Program-made: the position numbers and the translations under genes
In this document: positions 8,363 to 18,169 of the stretch, piece by piece
How the letters are laid out: every line of letters starts with the position of its first letter
Position numbering within the stretch: position 1 is the stretch's first letter
Assembly: GCF_900105325.1 (NCBI RefSeq)
Contig: NZ_FNSU01000003.1
Location: 1,922,001 to 1,986,000 of the forward strand
Origin: Pseudomonas marginalis
GTDB taxonomy: Bacteria; Pseudomonadota; Gammaproteobacteria; Pseudomonadales; Pseudomonadaceae
Reading direction: 5' to 3'
DNA length: 64,000 nucleotides
Notes under the pieces: generated by a model
Databases searched by the model: none
What the model was told of the DNA's origin: nothing
What the model saw: only the letters and a program-made list of their open reading frames with translations

Positions 8363-10041
8363 ATTGGGTCAACCAACTGATCGTCGCCCCCATTTTGCTG
8401 CCGTTGCTCACCGCCGCGCTGATGCTGATGCTCGGCGAAAAACGCCGTCCGCTGAAGGCCAGGATCAATCTGTTCTCCAGCGTTATTGGCCTGGGCATCG
8501 CGATCCTGCTGTTGTACTGGACGCAAAAAGGCGGCCCCGGCTCGATTGGCGTCTACCTGCCGGGCAACTGGCAGGTGCCGTTCGGCATCGTGCTGGTGGT
8601 CGACCAGCTCTCGGCGTTGATGCTGGTGCTCACCGGGATCATCGGCGTGAGCGCGCTGCTGTTCGCCATGGCCCGTTGGGACCGCGCCGGCACCAGCTTC
8701 CATGCGCTGTTCCAGATCCAGATGATGGGCCTGTACGGCGCGTTCCTCACGGCGGACCTGTTCAACCTGTTCGTGTTCTTCGAGGTGCTGCTGGCGGCGT
8801 CCTACGGCTTGATGCTGCACGGCTCGGGCCGGGCGCGGGTGTCGTCGGGGCTGCATTACATCGCGATCAACCTGTTGGCGTCGTCGCTGTTCCTGATTGG
8901 CGCGGCGATGATCTACGGGGTGACCGGCACGCTGAACTTCGCTGACCTGGCGCTGAAAATCCCGCTGGTCCCCGAGGCGGATCGTGGCCTGCTGCATGCC
9001 GGTGCGGCGATCCTCGCCACCGCATTCCTGGCCAAGGCCGGCATGTGGCCGCTGAACTTCTGGCTGGCCCCCGCCTACTCCTCGGCCAGTGCGCCGGTGG
9101 CAGCGATGTTCGCGATCATGACCAAGGTCGGCGTGTACACCGTGCTGCGCCTGTGGACCCTGTTGTTCTCCGGCCAGGCCGGCGCGTCGGCGTTGTTTGG
9201 CGGCGACTGGCTGGTGTACGGCGGCATGGCCACGATCATCTGCGCGGCGCTGGCGATGGTGGCGGCGCAGCGGCTCGAGCGCATGGCCAGCTTGAGCATC
9301 CTGGTCTCGGCCGGCATCCTGCTGTCGGCCGTTGGCTTCGCCCAGCCAAGCCTGACCGCCGGAGCGCTGTTCTATCTGGTCAGCTCCACCCTGGCGTTGA
9401 GTGCGCTGTTCCTGCTGGCCGAATTGATCGAGCGTTCGCGCTCGGCCAACGACCTGCCGCTGGATGAAGAAATCGATGCACTGCCCAAGGCCATGGAATC
9501 CCTGCATCCGCGTCCTGGCGTGAACCTGGATGACGAGCAGAAAGCCGTGGTCGGCCAGGTGATTCCCTGGACCATGGCCTTCCTCGGCTTGAGCTTTGTC
9601 GCCTGCGCCCTGCTGATCATCGGCATGCCGCCGCTGTCCGGGTTTATCGGCAAGCTGAGTTTGTTGAGTGCGCTGGTCAATCCTCTGGGCCTGGGCGTCA
9701 GTGTGGATGAACCTGTTCGTCCGGCGGCCTGGGGCCTGGTGGCTTTACTGATCCTGTCCGGCCTGGCTTCACTGATCGCTTTCGCGCGCCTGGGTATCCA
9801 GCGTTTCTGGACCCCGGAAGAGCGCCCATCGCCGCTGCTGCGCCGTTACGAGTGCCTGCCGATCTTCCTGCTGCTGGGCCTGAGCATTGCGCTGACCTTC
9901 AAGGCCGAACCGCTGATGCAGTACACCCTGGCCACTGCCCGGAGCCTGAACAACCCGGAAACCTACGTGATGGCCGTCATGGCCACGCGCCCGGTGCCGA
10001 GCCCTGAAGCCAAGACCGCCGCACTGGAGGTACAGCCATGA
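8359..10041 (+). CDS. mnhD: Na+/H+ antiporter subunit D (NuoN/NuoM-like)
   Basis: The 560-residue membrane protein belongs to the proton-conducting NuoL/M/N superfamily and is the second large subunit of the Mrp complex. It shows the FNLFVFFEVLLAASYGLMLHG region with the conserved Glu near residue 140 and the TAFLAKAGMWPLNFWLAPAY region near 215-235. A hydrophilic loop (about 355-405) separates the antiporter core from the C-terminal helices. The ATG overlaps the mnhC stop by four bases (ATGA) and the gene overlaps mnhE the same way. Confidence 0.95.
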   Translation: MNWVNQLIVAPILLPLLTAALMLMLGEKRRPLKARINLFSSVIGLGIAILLLYWTQKGGPGSIGVYLPGNWQVPFGIVLVVDQLSALMLVLTGIIGVSALLFAMARWDRAGTSFHALFQIQMMGLYGAFLTADLFNLFVFFEVLLAASYGLMLHGSGRARVSSGLHYIAINLLASSLFLIGAAMIYGVTGTLNFADLALKIPLVPEADRGLLHAGAAILATAFLAKAGMWPLNFWLAPAYSSASAPVAAMFAIMTKVGVYTVLRLWTLLFSGQAGASALFGGDWLVYGGMATIICAALAMVAAQRLERMASLSILVSAGILLSAVGFAQPSLTAGALFYLVSSTLALSALFLLAELIERSRSANDLPLDEEIDALPKAMESLHPRPGVNLDDEQKAVVGQVIPWTMAFLGLSFVACALLIIGMPPLSGFIGKLSLLSALVNPLGLGVSVDEPVRPAAWGLVALLILSGLASLIAFARLGIQRFWTPEERPSPLLRRYECLPIFLLLGLSIALTFKAEPLMQYTLATARSLNNPETYVMAVMATRPVPSPEAKTAALEVQP

Positions 10042-10526
10042 GACGCCTGTTCCCGGCCCCGTGGTTATCGTTGGCCTTGTGGATACTGTGGCTGGTGCTG
10101 AACCTGTCCGTCAGCCCCGGCAACCTGCTGTTGGGCGCGCTGCTGGGGTTTCTTGCACCGCTGATGATGGCGCCGCTGCGTCCGCAACCGATCAGACTGC
10201 ACCGCCCCGGTGTGATCCTGCGCCTGTTCCTGTTGGTAGGCCGCGACGTGGTCGTCTCCAACCTGCAAGTGGCGTGGGGCGTGCTGACGTGCGGCTCGCG
10301 ACCACCGCGCTCGCGCTTTATCAGAATCCCCCTGGACCTGCGCGATGCCAACGGCCTGGCGGCGCTGTCGATGATCACCACCGTCGTGCCCGGTACCATC
10401 TGGTCGGAACTGGCCCTGGACCGCAGCGTCCTGTTGTTGCATGTATTCGATCTGGAGGACGAAGCGTCCTTCATCGAACATTTCAAAAGCGCCTACGAAC
10501 GGCCCCTGATGGAGATCTTCGAATGA
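10038..10526 (+). CDS. mnhE: Na+/H+ antiporter subunit E
   Basis: A 162-residue MnhE/MrpE protein: two N-terminal hydrophobic helices followed by a cytoplasmic domain with the family-typical RIPLDLRDANGLAALSMITT and VVPGTIWSELALD blocks. It is an accessory subunit needed for full activity or assembly of the Mrp antiporter. ATGA overlap with mnhD upstream and with mnhF downstream. Confidence 0.93.
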   Translation: MRRLFPAPWLSLALWILWLVLNLSVSPGNLLLGALLGFLAPLMMAPLRPQPIRLHRPGVILRLFLLVGRDVVVSNLQVAWGVLTCGSRPPRSRFIRIPLDLRDANGLAALSMITTVVPGTIWSELALDRSVLLLHVFDLEDEASFIEHFKSAYERPLMEIFE

Positions 10527-10801
10527 GCGCCCTGCTCTCCAATGCGATCCTGTTCAGCCTGTTCCTGTTCTCCCTGGCCATGGTGCTGACCCTGATCCGC
10601 CTGTTCAAAGGTCCCTCGGCCCAGGACCGGGTACTGGCGCTGGACTACCTGTACATCCTCGCCATGCTGATGATGCTGGTGCTGGGTATTCGTTATGCCA
10701 GCGATACCTACTTCGAAGCGGCGCTGCTGATCGCGTTGTTCGGCTTCGTCGGCTCGTTTGCCCTGGCCAAATTCCTGCTGCGCGGAGAGGTGATTGAATG
10801 A
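10523..10801 (+). CDS. mnhF: Na+/H+ antiporter subunit F
   Basis: A 92-residue protein with three predicted transmembrane helices and the MnhF signature (LIRLFKGPSAQDRVLALD followed by AALLIALFGFVGSFALAKFLLRG). The ATG at 10523 overlaps the mnhE stop (ATGA). A longer open frame extends upstream inside mnhE and is a shadow, not the true start. Accessory membrane subunit of the Mrp complex. Confidence 0.93.
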   Translation: MSALLSNAILFSLFLFSLAMVLTLIRLFKGPSAQDRVLALDYLYILAMLMMLVLGIRYASDTYFEAALLIALFGFVGSFALAKFLLRGEVIE

Positions 10802-11136
10802 TGCCGCTGTGGATGGAAGTGATAGTGGCGGTGCTGCTGGTGCTCAGCAGCGTGTTTGCGCTGATTGGCGCGATTGGCTTGCTGCGCATGAAGGACTTCT
10901 TCCAGCGCATGCATCCGCCGGCATTGGCTTCGACTCTGGGCGCGTGGTGCGTGGCGTTGGCGTCGATTGTTTACTTTTCGGTGCTCAAGTCCGGGCCGGT
11001 GCTGCACGGGTGGTTGATACCGATCCTGCTGGCGATCACGGTGCCGGTGACCACGTTGCTGCTGGCCCGCACCGCGCTGTTCCGCAAGCGCATGGCCGGT
11101 GACGACGTACCCGCCGAGGTCAGCAGCCGCCGCTGA
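10798..11136 (+). CDS. mnhG: Na+/H+ antiporter subunit G
   Basis: A 112-residue MnhG/MrpG protein with three transmembrane segments and the family block IGAIGLLRMKDFFQRMHPPALASTLGAW. It closes the mnh operon; the ATG overlaps the mnhF stop by four bases. A REPIN follows 24 bases after the stop and probably marks the end of the transcript, facing the convergent HIT gene. Confidence 0.93.
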   Translation: MMPLWMEVIVAVLLVLSSVFALIGAIGLLRMKDFFQRMHPPALASTLGAWCVALASIVYFSVLKSGPVLHGWLIPILLAITVPVTTLLLARTALFRKRMAGDDVPAEVSSRR

Positions 11137-11159
11137 GTGACAGACCGTACACAGTCAAT

Positions 11160-11265
11160 ATGTGGGAGGGGGCTTGCTCCCGATTGCGGTGGGTCAGCTA
11201 CAGATGAGCCGACTGATCCACTGCAATCGGGAGCAAGTCGAATCGTCGCACCGCCCCTCCCACAT
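11160..11265. repeat. REPIN (GTGGGAGGGGGCTTGC family) with an altered right arm
   Basis: TGTGGGAGGGGGCTTGCTCCCGA at the left is mirrored by TCGGGAGCAAG...CCCCTCCCACA at the right. The right arm carries about 16 extra bases (around 11239-11254) between the CTTGC and GGGAGGGG parts, so the two REPs are not equal. It sits between the convergent mnhG and HIT genes. Confidence 0.85.
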
Positions 11266-11276
11266 TTGGATTTGTG

Positions 11277-11780
11277 CTAGACGAAAGATCGGATTCGCTC
11301 TGCCAGCTCAGCCAATTCGGCATCATCCGCCCGCACATGGTCATGGGAAGAGATATAGCCTTCATAAGCTTCGAAAAACTTATCCACCTTCGAACTCAAC
11401 GGCTTGAACGCACTGTCCTGCCCCGTCCCATGCATGGGAAACAACTTCGCATGCAAGTGATCCACCCCATACCCTTCCAGCATCATCCCCGTGCGGGCCA
11501 CATCGGGAAACGCCCGGTCGATCAGCAAAGCGGTTTTCTTGGTCGCGACCATCAGACCAGCCAGCACCTCATCCGACTGCGCAAACGCATAACTGCCGTA
11601 ATGCTGTTTGGGGATGACCACGCTGAAGCCTGGGGTGTTGGGGAAGATCGAGAGGAACGCCATGTGGTGGTCGTCTTCCCACAGGATGTGGGCGGGGGAA
11701 GTTTTGCGGACAATGCTGCAGAAAATACAATCCATTTGAATTACCGCCAGTTTCGTCTTGGGTTTGGTCGTGGCAATCAT
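11277..11780 (-). CDS. HIT-family nucleotide-binding protein
   Basis: The 167-residue protein has the histidine-triad fold: CIFCSIVRKTSPAHILWEDD near the N-terminus, GFSVVIPKQHYGS in the middle and the catalytic region GVDHLHAKLFPMHG. HIT proteins hydrolyse or transfer nucleotidyl groups from compounds such as AMP-lysine or dinucleoside polyphosphates. In the HxHxH motif the third position is Lys instead of His (HLHAK), which some bacterial HIT branches show. An internal ATG at 11735 (residue 16, just before CIFC) gives the more usual N-terminus; neither start has a strong ribosome binding site. Divergent from the peptidase E relative. Confidence 0.85.
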   Translation of the reverse strand: MIATTKPKTKLAVIQMDCIFCSIVRKTSPAHILWEDDHHMAFLSIFPNTPGFSVVIPKQHYGSYAFAQSDEVLAGLMVATKKTALLIDRAFPDVARTGMMLEGYGVDHLHAKLFPMHGTGQDSAFKPLSSKVDKFFEAYEGYISSHDHVRADDAELAELAERIRSFV

Positions 11781-11876
11781 CTAAAGCTAGGATGGAATGA
11801 GCGTCAAACCCTACGGGCATTTTGGGAAATGTCCTAAGACCTGGGTATGCCCGCTGTGCTGAGACAGGAGTTCACC

Positions 11877-12572
11877 ATGGATAAAAACATTATTGTCATC
11901 GGCGGCGAGTCCAGCGAAGACATGACACGCATGACCGGCATCGACGAATATATCGTCGCTTCGTCGGGCAAAACCCAGCCCACGGTGCTCTATATCTCCA
12001 CCGCCAATGGCGATGACCGTACGAAGATTGCCGACTTCACGCTCAAATACCAAAGCGCCGGCTGCACCGTTGTGCCATTGACGTTTTTCATTCCGCCTTT
12101 TCCAGCCCCGGGTCATGTTGCCGCGCTGTTTGAGCAGGCTGACATCATCTATGTGGCCGGCGGCAACACCCGAGCCTTGCTGGCCATCTGGCGTGAATTT
12201 GACGTGACCGCCCTTTTGAAGCAAGCCCAGGAACACGGCAAAGCGCTTTGCGGCGTCAGTGCCGGCGCCATCTGCTGGTTCGACCACGGGCATTCCGACT
12301 CAGGAGGCGTATATGCGCTGATCGACGGGCTGGGTTTTCTCCCTGGCGCGCTGTGCCCGCACTTCAGTTCAGAGGTGGGGAGAGAATCTTCGTTTGTTGA
12401 ACTGGTTCGACTTAAAAACATACACCCCGCCTACGCGCTGGATGACGGCGTTGCCCTGCATTTCAAGAACGGTGAATACCATGCGACTGTCCATAACGAC
12501 GCAGCTGGTAGCGCTTATGAGGTCAGCAACACCTCGATATTGGTCGTAGAGAAACTTCCTACAAAGATTTAG
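11877..12572 (+). CDS. Peptidase S51 (peptidase E-like) protein
   Basis: The 231-residue protein has the class-I-glutamine-amidotransferase-like fold of the S51 family. The signature is IIYVAGGNTRALLAIWRE (about 90-107) and the nucleophile elbow CGVSAGAICWF with the presumed catalytic Ser128. Peptidase E cleaves Asp-X dipeptides; other relatives are cyanophycinases or have unknown substrates. The ATG at 11877 is chosen because AGGAG lies 6 bases upstream; the frame extends ten codons further up without such support. It is divergent from the HIT gene and appears monocistronic. Confidence 0.82.
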   Translation: MDKNIIVIGGESSEDMTRMTGIDEYIVASSGKTQPTVLYISTANGDDRTKIADFTLKYQSAGCTVVPLTFFIPPFPAPGHVAALFEQADIIYVAGGNTRALLAIWREFDVTALLKQAQEHGKALCGVSAGAICWFDHGHSDSGGVYALIDGLGFLPGALCPHFSSEVGRESSFVELVRLKNIHPAYALDDGVALHFKNGEYHATVHNDAAGSAYEVSNTSILVVEKLPTKI

Positions 12573-12685
12573 TGTTGTCGCTCGGAAAATGGCTTTCTAA
12601 TCTTAGGTGGTCGCTGCAAATTCAGCGACCGGGTTTCGCAGCCCGATTAGACTCTAGGTGACTCCAATACTCTGGGAGCTTCGCC

Positions 12686-13021
12686 ATGATTAAAGACAAT
12701 TCGAATCCGCCGCTGGATTCATCTTCGCTTCACGCTTGTGCTGATCAAGCGATTAACCATCATTTGAATCCGTCTTCAACGCCTGGGCCACCTGATGACG
12801 GGCTAGGTCTTTTTACTGTACGTAAAGGACTGGATGCCGAGACACTACTGGTCAATGCTTCGGAGGACCTTGCGTCAGTTCAGGCATTGGCTAGTCATTT
12901 AGCCTTTGAGATTGATGGCACACCACGCAGCGTGGCACTAGGGATTTGCCGAATGGTGGAAACTATCCAGCTTCTGGTGAATGAAGCACTGAATGAGCAT
13001 TGCGCGGGAATTGAAAAATAG
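12686..13021 (+). CDS. DUF3077/DUF6124-like small protein
   Basis: A 111-residue soluble protein of a small Pseudomonas family without known function. The visible pattern is a disordered polar N-terminus, then LFTVRKGLDAETLLVNASEDL, an Ala-rich helix and a C-terminal helix (VALGICRMVETIQLLVNEAL). A second member of the same family is encoded at 47154-47504. GGGAG lies 9-10 bases before the ATG. A strong terminator follows, so it is probably transcribed alone. Confidence 0.7.
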   Translation: MIKDNSNPPLDSSSLHACADQAINHHLNPSSTPGPPDDGLGLFTVRKGLDAETLLVNASEDLASVQALASHLAFEIDGTPRSVALGICRMVETIQLLVNEALNEHCAGIEK

Positions 13022-13066
13022 TAGGCGACGAATGCCGTCATTACCTTCGCTCACACAACCACAGCA

Positions 13067-13095
13067 AAACGCCCCTGCATAACGGGGCGTTTTTC
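13067..13095 (+). terminator. Rho-independent terminator after the DUF3077/DUF6124-like gene
   Basis: A 7-base stem (ACGCCCC/GGGGCGT, loop 13076-13083) is followed by a run of T. Confidence 0.85.
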
Positions 13096-13215
13096 TTCTC
13101 GCACAAAACCGAATAATCCTACATCCCGCTCGCACGATAAAAGGCGAAACATCCGATATTTCCTATTTACATTTTTCCGTATGTTTATGGTGAATAAATC
13201 AGGATACCAACTTCC

Positions 13216-13701
13216 ATGGCTAACCACGGTTACATGTCCATTAACGGAAAATCTCAAGGCCTGATCTCGGCTGGCTGCTCAACTCAAGACTCTATTGGCA
13301 ACAAATGTCAGGAGGGGCACAGGGATGAAATCATGGTGATGTCCTTCAACCACAATATGCTCAACACCGGCAACGTCAGTGCTTCCACTCACGGCCCTGT
13401 GGTCATCACAAAAAGCATTGATAAATCCTCGCCCTTGCTGGCCGTGGCGTTATCCAACAGAGAAGAACTGAACTGCGTCATCAACTTCTATCGAATTTCA
13501 CAGTTTGGTCGGCACGAAAAATACTACACCGTCGATATAAGGGGCTGCATCATTGCCAGCCTGACCGTCGACGTTCCCCATTCCGTACTCCTGAATGATG
13601 TAGACGCACAAGAACATCTGTCGATTTGTTATCGGGAAATTATCTGGACACATCACATCGCGGGGACCAGCGGCTATGGCTCATGGGAAACCGGGCGATG
13701 A
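13216..13701 (+). CDS. hcp: Hcp-family type VI secretion tube protein
   Basis: The 161-residue protein belongs to the Hcp1 family: MANHGYMSINGKSQGLISAGC at the N-terminus, EIMVMSFNHNM, HGPVVITKSIDKSSPLL, the VDIRGCIIASLTVDVP block and LSICYREIIWTHHIAGTSG near the end. Hcp hexamers stack into the T6SS inner tube and carry small effectors in their lumen. No other T6SS structural genes are near, so this is an orphan hcp. Its stop overlaps the ATG of the next gene (ATGA), the usual arrangement for an Hcp and its cargo. AGGAT lies about 10 bases before the ATG. The segment is clearly AT-richer than its neighbours, which suggests recent acquisition. Confidence 0.92.
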   Translation: MANHGYMSINGKSQGLISAGCSTQDSIGNKCQEGHRDEIMVMSFNHNMLNTGNVSASTHGPVVITKSIDKSSPLLAVALSNREELNCVINFYRISQFGRHEKYYTVDIRGCIIASLTVDVPHSVLLNDVDAQEHLSICYREIIWTHHIAGTSGYGSWETGR

Positions 13702-14411
13702 ACTCAAAGAACAAAAATCAAACGCCTACTTTCTATGACTTGGGGGGAGTCAGCCAAGCCGCTGCAAAACTGACCAATCATGCGTGCGCAATAAGTGCCC
13801 GACATCTACAGGATGGCGTTAATCGTTCGATATTCAATCGGGAAGTGGCCTATTACGCTCGCAGTATTGTTAACGATGTGGAGCAGGGAAAAAAGACGGT
13901 TGCGCAGGGGCTCGTGGAGATAAAAACCGAACAACAAAGCCTGCTGAACCAGTCAATGGAGATTGGGCGTAAAGGTATTGGAGTTGTAGCAGGCGCGCTG
14001 CAAATGGCCACAGGAGCTGGAATTTGCTACGCATCAGTTGGCACGCTCTGTCTCATTGCGGGGGTGCCGCTGATCGCACATGGTGCAAATAACGTATATG
14101 AGGGTGGGCGTAATCTAGTGACGGGACAATCAGATGCGGTCGGCCCGGTTCGTGCTGCATATCAGTCGGCCGCATTCGCTATGGGTCATGATGAACGAGC
14201 AGCCAATATGGCCTACGGTGCAGCTGATATTGGCTTATCCGTCTACAGTGCTGCGAGACACGTACTTAAACCTGATGCTTGGCGCCTATTTAGATACCTC
14301 CCAACCGATTACATCCGAGCGTACAAAACAATGACCCCAACTACGATGGGAATCGAAGTCTATACAGATTTTCAAACGATAAAGCAGATGTACGACGAGG
14401 AAAAACATTGA
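13698..14411 (+). CDS. DUF4225-like putative Hcp-dependent T6SS effector
   Basis: The 237-residue protein resembles DUF4225 proteins, which are commonly encoded behind hcp or at the end of polymorphic toxins. N-terminal helices (1-90) precede a Gly/Ala-rich hydrophobic stretch (about 93-128, GIGVVAGALQMATGAGIC to LIAGVPLIAHGANNVYEGG) long enough for a membrane hairpin. The C-terminal region contains DIGLSVYSAARHVLKPDAWRLF (180-198). I see no nuclease, peptidoglycan-hydrolase or ADP-ribosylation motif. The ATG at 13698 overlaps the hcp stop (ATGA). The following gene is a small membrane protein overlapping by four bases. A membrane-acting toxin loaded in Hcp is the favoured reading, inferred from context and hydrophobicity. 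Confidence 0.75.
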   Translation: MNSKNKNQTPTFYDLGGVSQAAAKLTNHACAISARHLQDGVNRSIFNREVAYYARSIVNDVEQGKKTVAQGLVEIKTEQQSLLNQSMEIGRKGIGVVAGALQMATGAGICYASVGTLCLIAGVPLIAHGANNVYEGGRNLVTGQSDAVGPVRAAYQSAAFAMGHDERAANMAYGAADIGLSVYSAARHVLKPDAWRLFRYLPTDYIRAYKTMTPTTMGIEVYTDFQTIKQMYDEEKH

Positions 14412-14713
14412 CACTCTGGTTCGTTTTGACTTTCCCGCTATTTGCCACATGGGGAATTCTTTGCGCATACACACTAAAAATACGCTTCTCTGGAACCGAG
14501 TATTTTCTTGCAAAATTTCTACTATATTTAATATTTAATGGCTTTTTTTCGATCACATACTTAAGCATGATCGAAAAAAACAACTTTCCCTTACTCGGAT
14601 ACAACCCAGATCTTATATCAAACTACCCCTTCATTGGATGGATTGCTTTTTTCTGTATACCCGCTCACGCGGGGGCTCTACCTGTTAGATGGGAAATCAG
14701 ATGGTGGTTTTGA
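14408..14713 (+). CDS. Small membrane protein, putative immunity to the DUF4225-like effector
   Basis: The 101-residue product starts with TTG at 14408, overlapping the effector stop as TTGA, so it is translationally coupled. It has three hydrophobic segments (about 3-22, 34-54, 74-90) and few charges. A small inner-membrane protein directly after a putative membrane-active effector fits a cognate immunity protein. I recognise no family. Base composition is the most AT-rich of the window. The tail after residue 85 (PAHAGALPVRWEIRWWF) looks unlike the rest, so a frameshift near the end is possible. A bidirectional terminator follows about 50 bases later. Confidence 0.6.
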   Translation: MTLWFVLTFPLFATWGILCAYTLKIRFSGTEYFLAKFLLYLIFNGFFSITYLSMIEKNNFPLLGYNPDLISNYPFIGWIAFFCIPAHAGALPVRWEIRWWF

Positions 14714-14764
14714 TGAGAGCGCTATAAATCCAGCTAGTTTGACGCATACTAATCTCCATACTAC

Positions 14765-14798
14765 AAAAAACGCCCCGAACCAGTCGGGGCGTTTTTTT
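14765..14798. terminator. Bidirectional terminator between the T6SS cassette and cysS
   Basis: An 8-base stem (CGCCCCGA/TCGGGGCG, loop ACCAG) is preceded by six A and followed by seven T, so it can end transcription from both convergent units. Confidence 0.9.
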
Positions 14799-14821
14799 AT
14801 TCAACGTACAGCAACCAACCG

Positions 14822-16204
<1,383 letters not shown>

Positions 16205-16219
16205 GATGTTTCCCTTAAA

Positions 16220-17920
16220 TCACTGGCCCCACGAATCTCGCAAGGTCACGGTACGGTTGAATACCGGAGCGCCTGGTTTCGAGTCCTTGATATCCGCGCA
16301 AAAGTAGCCTTCGCGCTCGAACTGGAAACGGTCTTCCGGCTGTGCGTCGCCAAGCGATGGCTCGGCACGACAACCAGTGAGTACTTGCAGGGAATCAGGG
16401 TTGATGTTGTCGAGGAAACTCGCGCTGTCTTCAGCCTTCTCAGGGTTTGGCGAGCGGAACAGACGATCGTACAGGCGCACTTCGCACTCGATGCTGGCAG
16501 CGGCAGGCACCCAGTGGACCACGCCTTTGACCTTGCGGCCTTCAGGGTTCTTGCCCAGGGTGTCCGGATCGTACGAGCAGCGCAGCTCGACGATGTTGCC
16601 GTCGGCGTCCTTGATCGCTTCGTCCGCACGGATCACGTAGCTGCCGCGCAGGCGCACTTCGCCGTTCGGCTCCAGGCGCTTGTAGCCTTTTGGCGGCTCT
16701 TCCATGAAGTCGTCACGGTCGATGTAGATCTCGCGGGCGAATGGCAACTTGCGCACGCCCAGCTCTTCTTTCTGCGGGTGACGCGGCAGTTCGAGGTTCT
16801 CGACCTGGCCTTCGGGGTAGTTGGTGATCACGACTTTCAACGGGCGCAGCACGCACATGGCGCGCGGGGCATTGGCGTCGAGGTCCTGACGGATGCTGAA
16901 TTCCAGCATGCCGAAATCGACCACGCCGTCGGAACGGTTGGTGCCGACCATGTCGCAGAAGTTGCGGATCGAGGCCGGGGTGTAGCCACGGCGACGGAAG
17001 CCCGACAGTGTGGACATGCGCGGGTCATCCCAGCCATGTACGTGCTTTTCATCCACCAGTTGCTTGAGCTTGCGCTTGCTGGTGATGGTGTAGTTCAGGT
17101 TCAGGCGGCTGAACTCGTACTGACGCGGGTGCGCCGGGACCGGCAGGCTGTCGAGGAACCATTCGTACAGCGGACGATGGCTCTCGAACTCCAGGGTGCA
17201 GATGGAGTGGGTGATGCCTTCGATGGCGTCCGACTGGCCGTGGGTGAAGTCGTAGTTCGGGTAGATGCACCACTTGTCGCCGGTCTGGTGGTGATGGGCG
17301 TGGCGGATGCGGTACATGATCGGGTCGCGCAGGTTCATGTTCGGCGAGGCCATGTCGATCTTGGCGCGCAGCACGCGGGCGCCGTCCGGGAACTCACCGG
17401 CGCGCATGCGGGCGAACCAGTCGAGGTTCTCTTCTACGGAGCGGTCGCGGAACGGGCTGTTCTTGCCCGGTTCGGTCAGCGTTCCACGGTATTCCTTGGC
17501 CTGCTCCGGGGTGAGGTCGTCGACGTAGGCCTTGCCGGCCTTGATCAGCTCGACGGCCCAGTCGAACAACTGGTCGAAGTATTTGGAGGCATAGCGCACT
17601 TCACCGGACCATTCGAAGCCCAGCCACTTGATGTCGCTTTCGATGGCGTCGATGTATTCCTGGTCTTCCTTGGCCGGGTTGGTGTCGTCGAAACGCAGGT
17701 GCGTGACGCCACCGAACTCCTGGGCCAGGCCGAAGTTCACACAGATCGACTTGGCGTGACCGATGTGCAGGTAGCCGTTGGGCTCTGGCGGGAAGCGGGT
17801 GACGATCTGCGTGTGCTTGCCCGAATCCAGGTCCGCCTGGATGATCGGGCGCAGGAAATTGACCGGGACGGCAGGTCCGGCCTTGGAATTCGAGGTAGGG
17901 TCGACAGTGGGCTTGCTCAT
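16220..17920 (-). CDS. glnS: Glutaminyl-tRNA synthetase
   Basis: The 566-residue class I synthetase charges tRNA-Gln. The N-terminal Rossmann domain contains PPEPNGYLHIGHAKS (HIGH at 52-55) and VTHLRFDDTNPAKE; the KMSKS-equivalent is in ITSKRKLKQLV; the C-terminal anticodon-binding barrels end with FQFEREGYFCADIKDS. The frame is open 33 codons further up, but the ATG at 17920 with AAGGA close upstream gives the normal protein. It precedes cysS and is divergent from ppiB. Confidence 0.97.
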   Translation of the reverse strand: MSKPTVDPTSNSKAGPAVPVNFLRPIIQADLDSGKHTQIVTRFPPEPNGYLHIGHAKSICVNFGLAQEFGGVTHLRFDDTNPAKEDQEYIDAIESDIKWLGFEWSGEVRYASKYFDQLFDWAVELIKAGKAYVDDLTPEQAKEYRGTLTEPGKNSPFRDRSVEENLDWFARMRAGEFPDGARVLRAKIDMASPNMNLRDPIMYRIRHAHHHQTGDKWCIYPNYDFTHGQSDAIEGITHSICTLEFESHRPLYEWFLDSLPVPAHPRQYEFSRLNLNYTITSKRKLKQLVDEKHVHGWDDPRMSTLSGFRRRGYTPASIRNFCDMVGTNRSDGVVDFGMLEFSIRQDLDANAPRAMCVLRPLKVVITNYPEGQVENLELPRHPQKEELGVRKLPFAREIYIDRDDFMEEPPKGYKRLEPNGEVRLRGSYVIRADEAIKDADGNIVELRCSYDPDTLGKNPEGRKVKGVVHWVPAAASIECEVRLYDRLFRSPNPEKAEDSASFLDNINPDSLQVLTGCRAEPSLGDAQPEDRFQFEREGYFCADIKDSKPGAPVFNRTVTLRDSWGQ

Positions 17921-18169
17921 AGGATCCTTGAACAGACAGGTTCGTGGCCGGTTGGGGCCAGATAAAACAAAGGCGATATCATAGCTGATGCTGTCAAGAC
18001 ACTGACAGGTCACGACCAAAAACTGCTGCTTTAATTAACCGGGCGGTAAAAAACCACCTCGAAATTCCTGCCGGGCACGCTAAACTGCGCGCCTTGGCCG
18101 CCGTTTAGCCAGACAGGTAAGGCGCCCCAGGCGTCCAAACCCACGAATTCCCTGAAAAGAGTAGTGAAC

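Noticed and set aside
16385..17965. 526-codon plus-strand open frame opposite glnS
   Set aside because: Antisense shadow of an unmistakable glutaminyl-tRNA synthetase.
17921..18169. Promoter for glnS (TTGACA and TATGAT on the minus strand)
   Set aside because: The two words are only eight bases apart, so they cannot be partners; no other pair stood out clearly.
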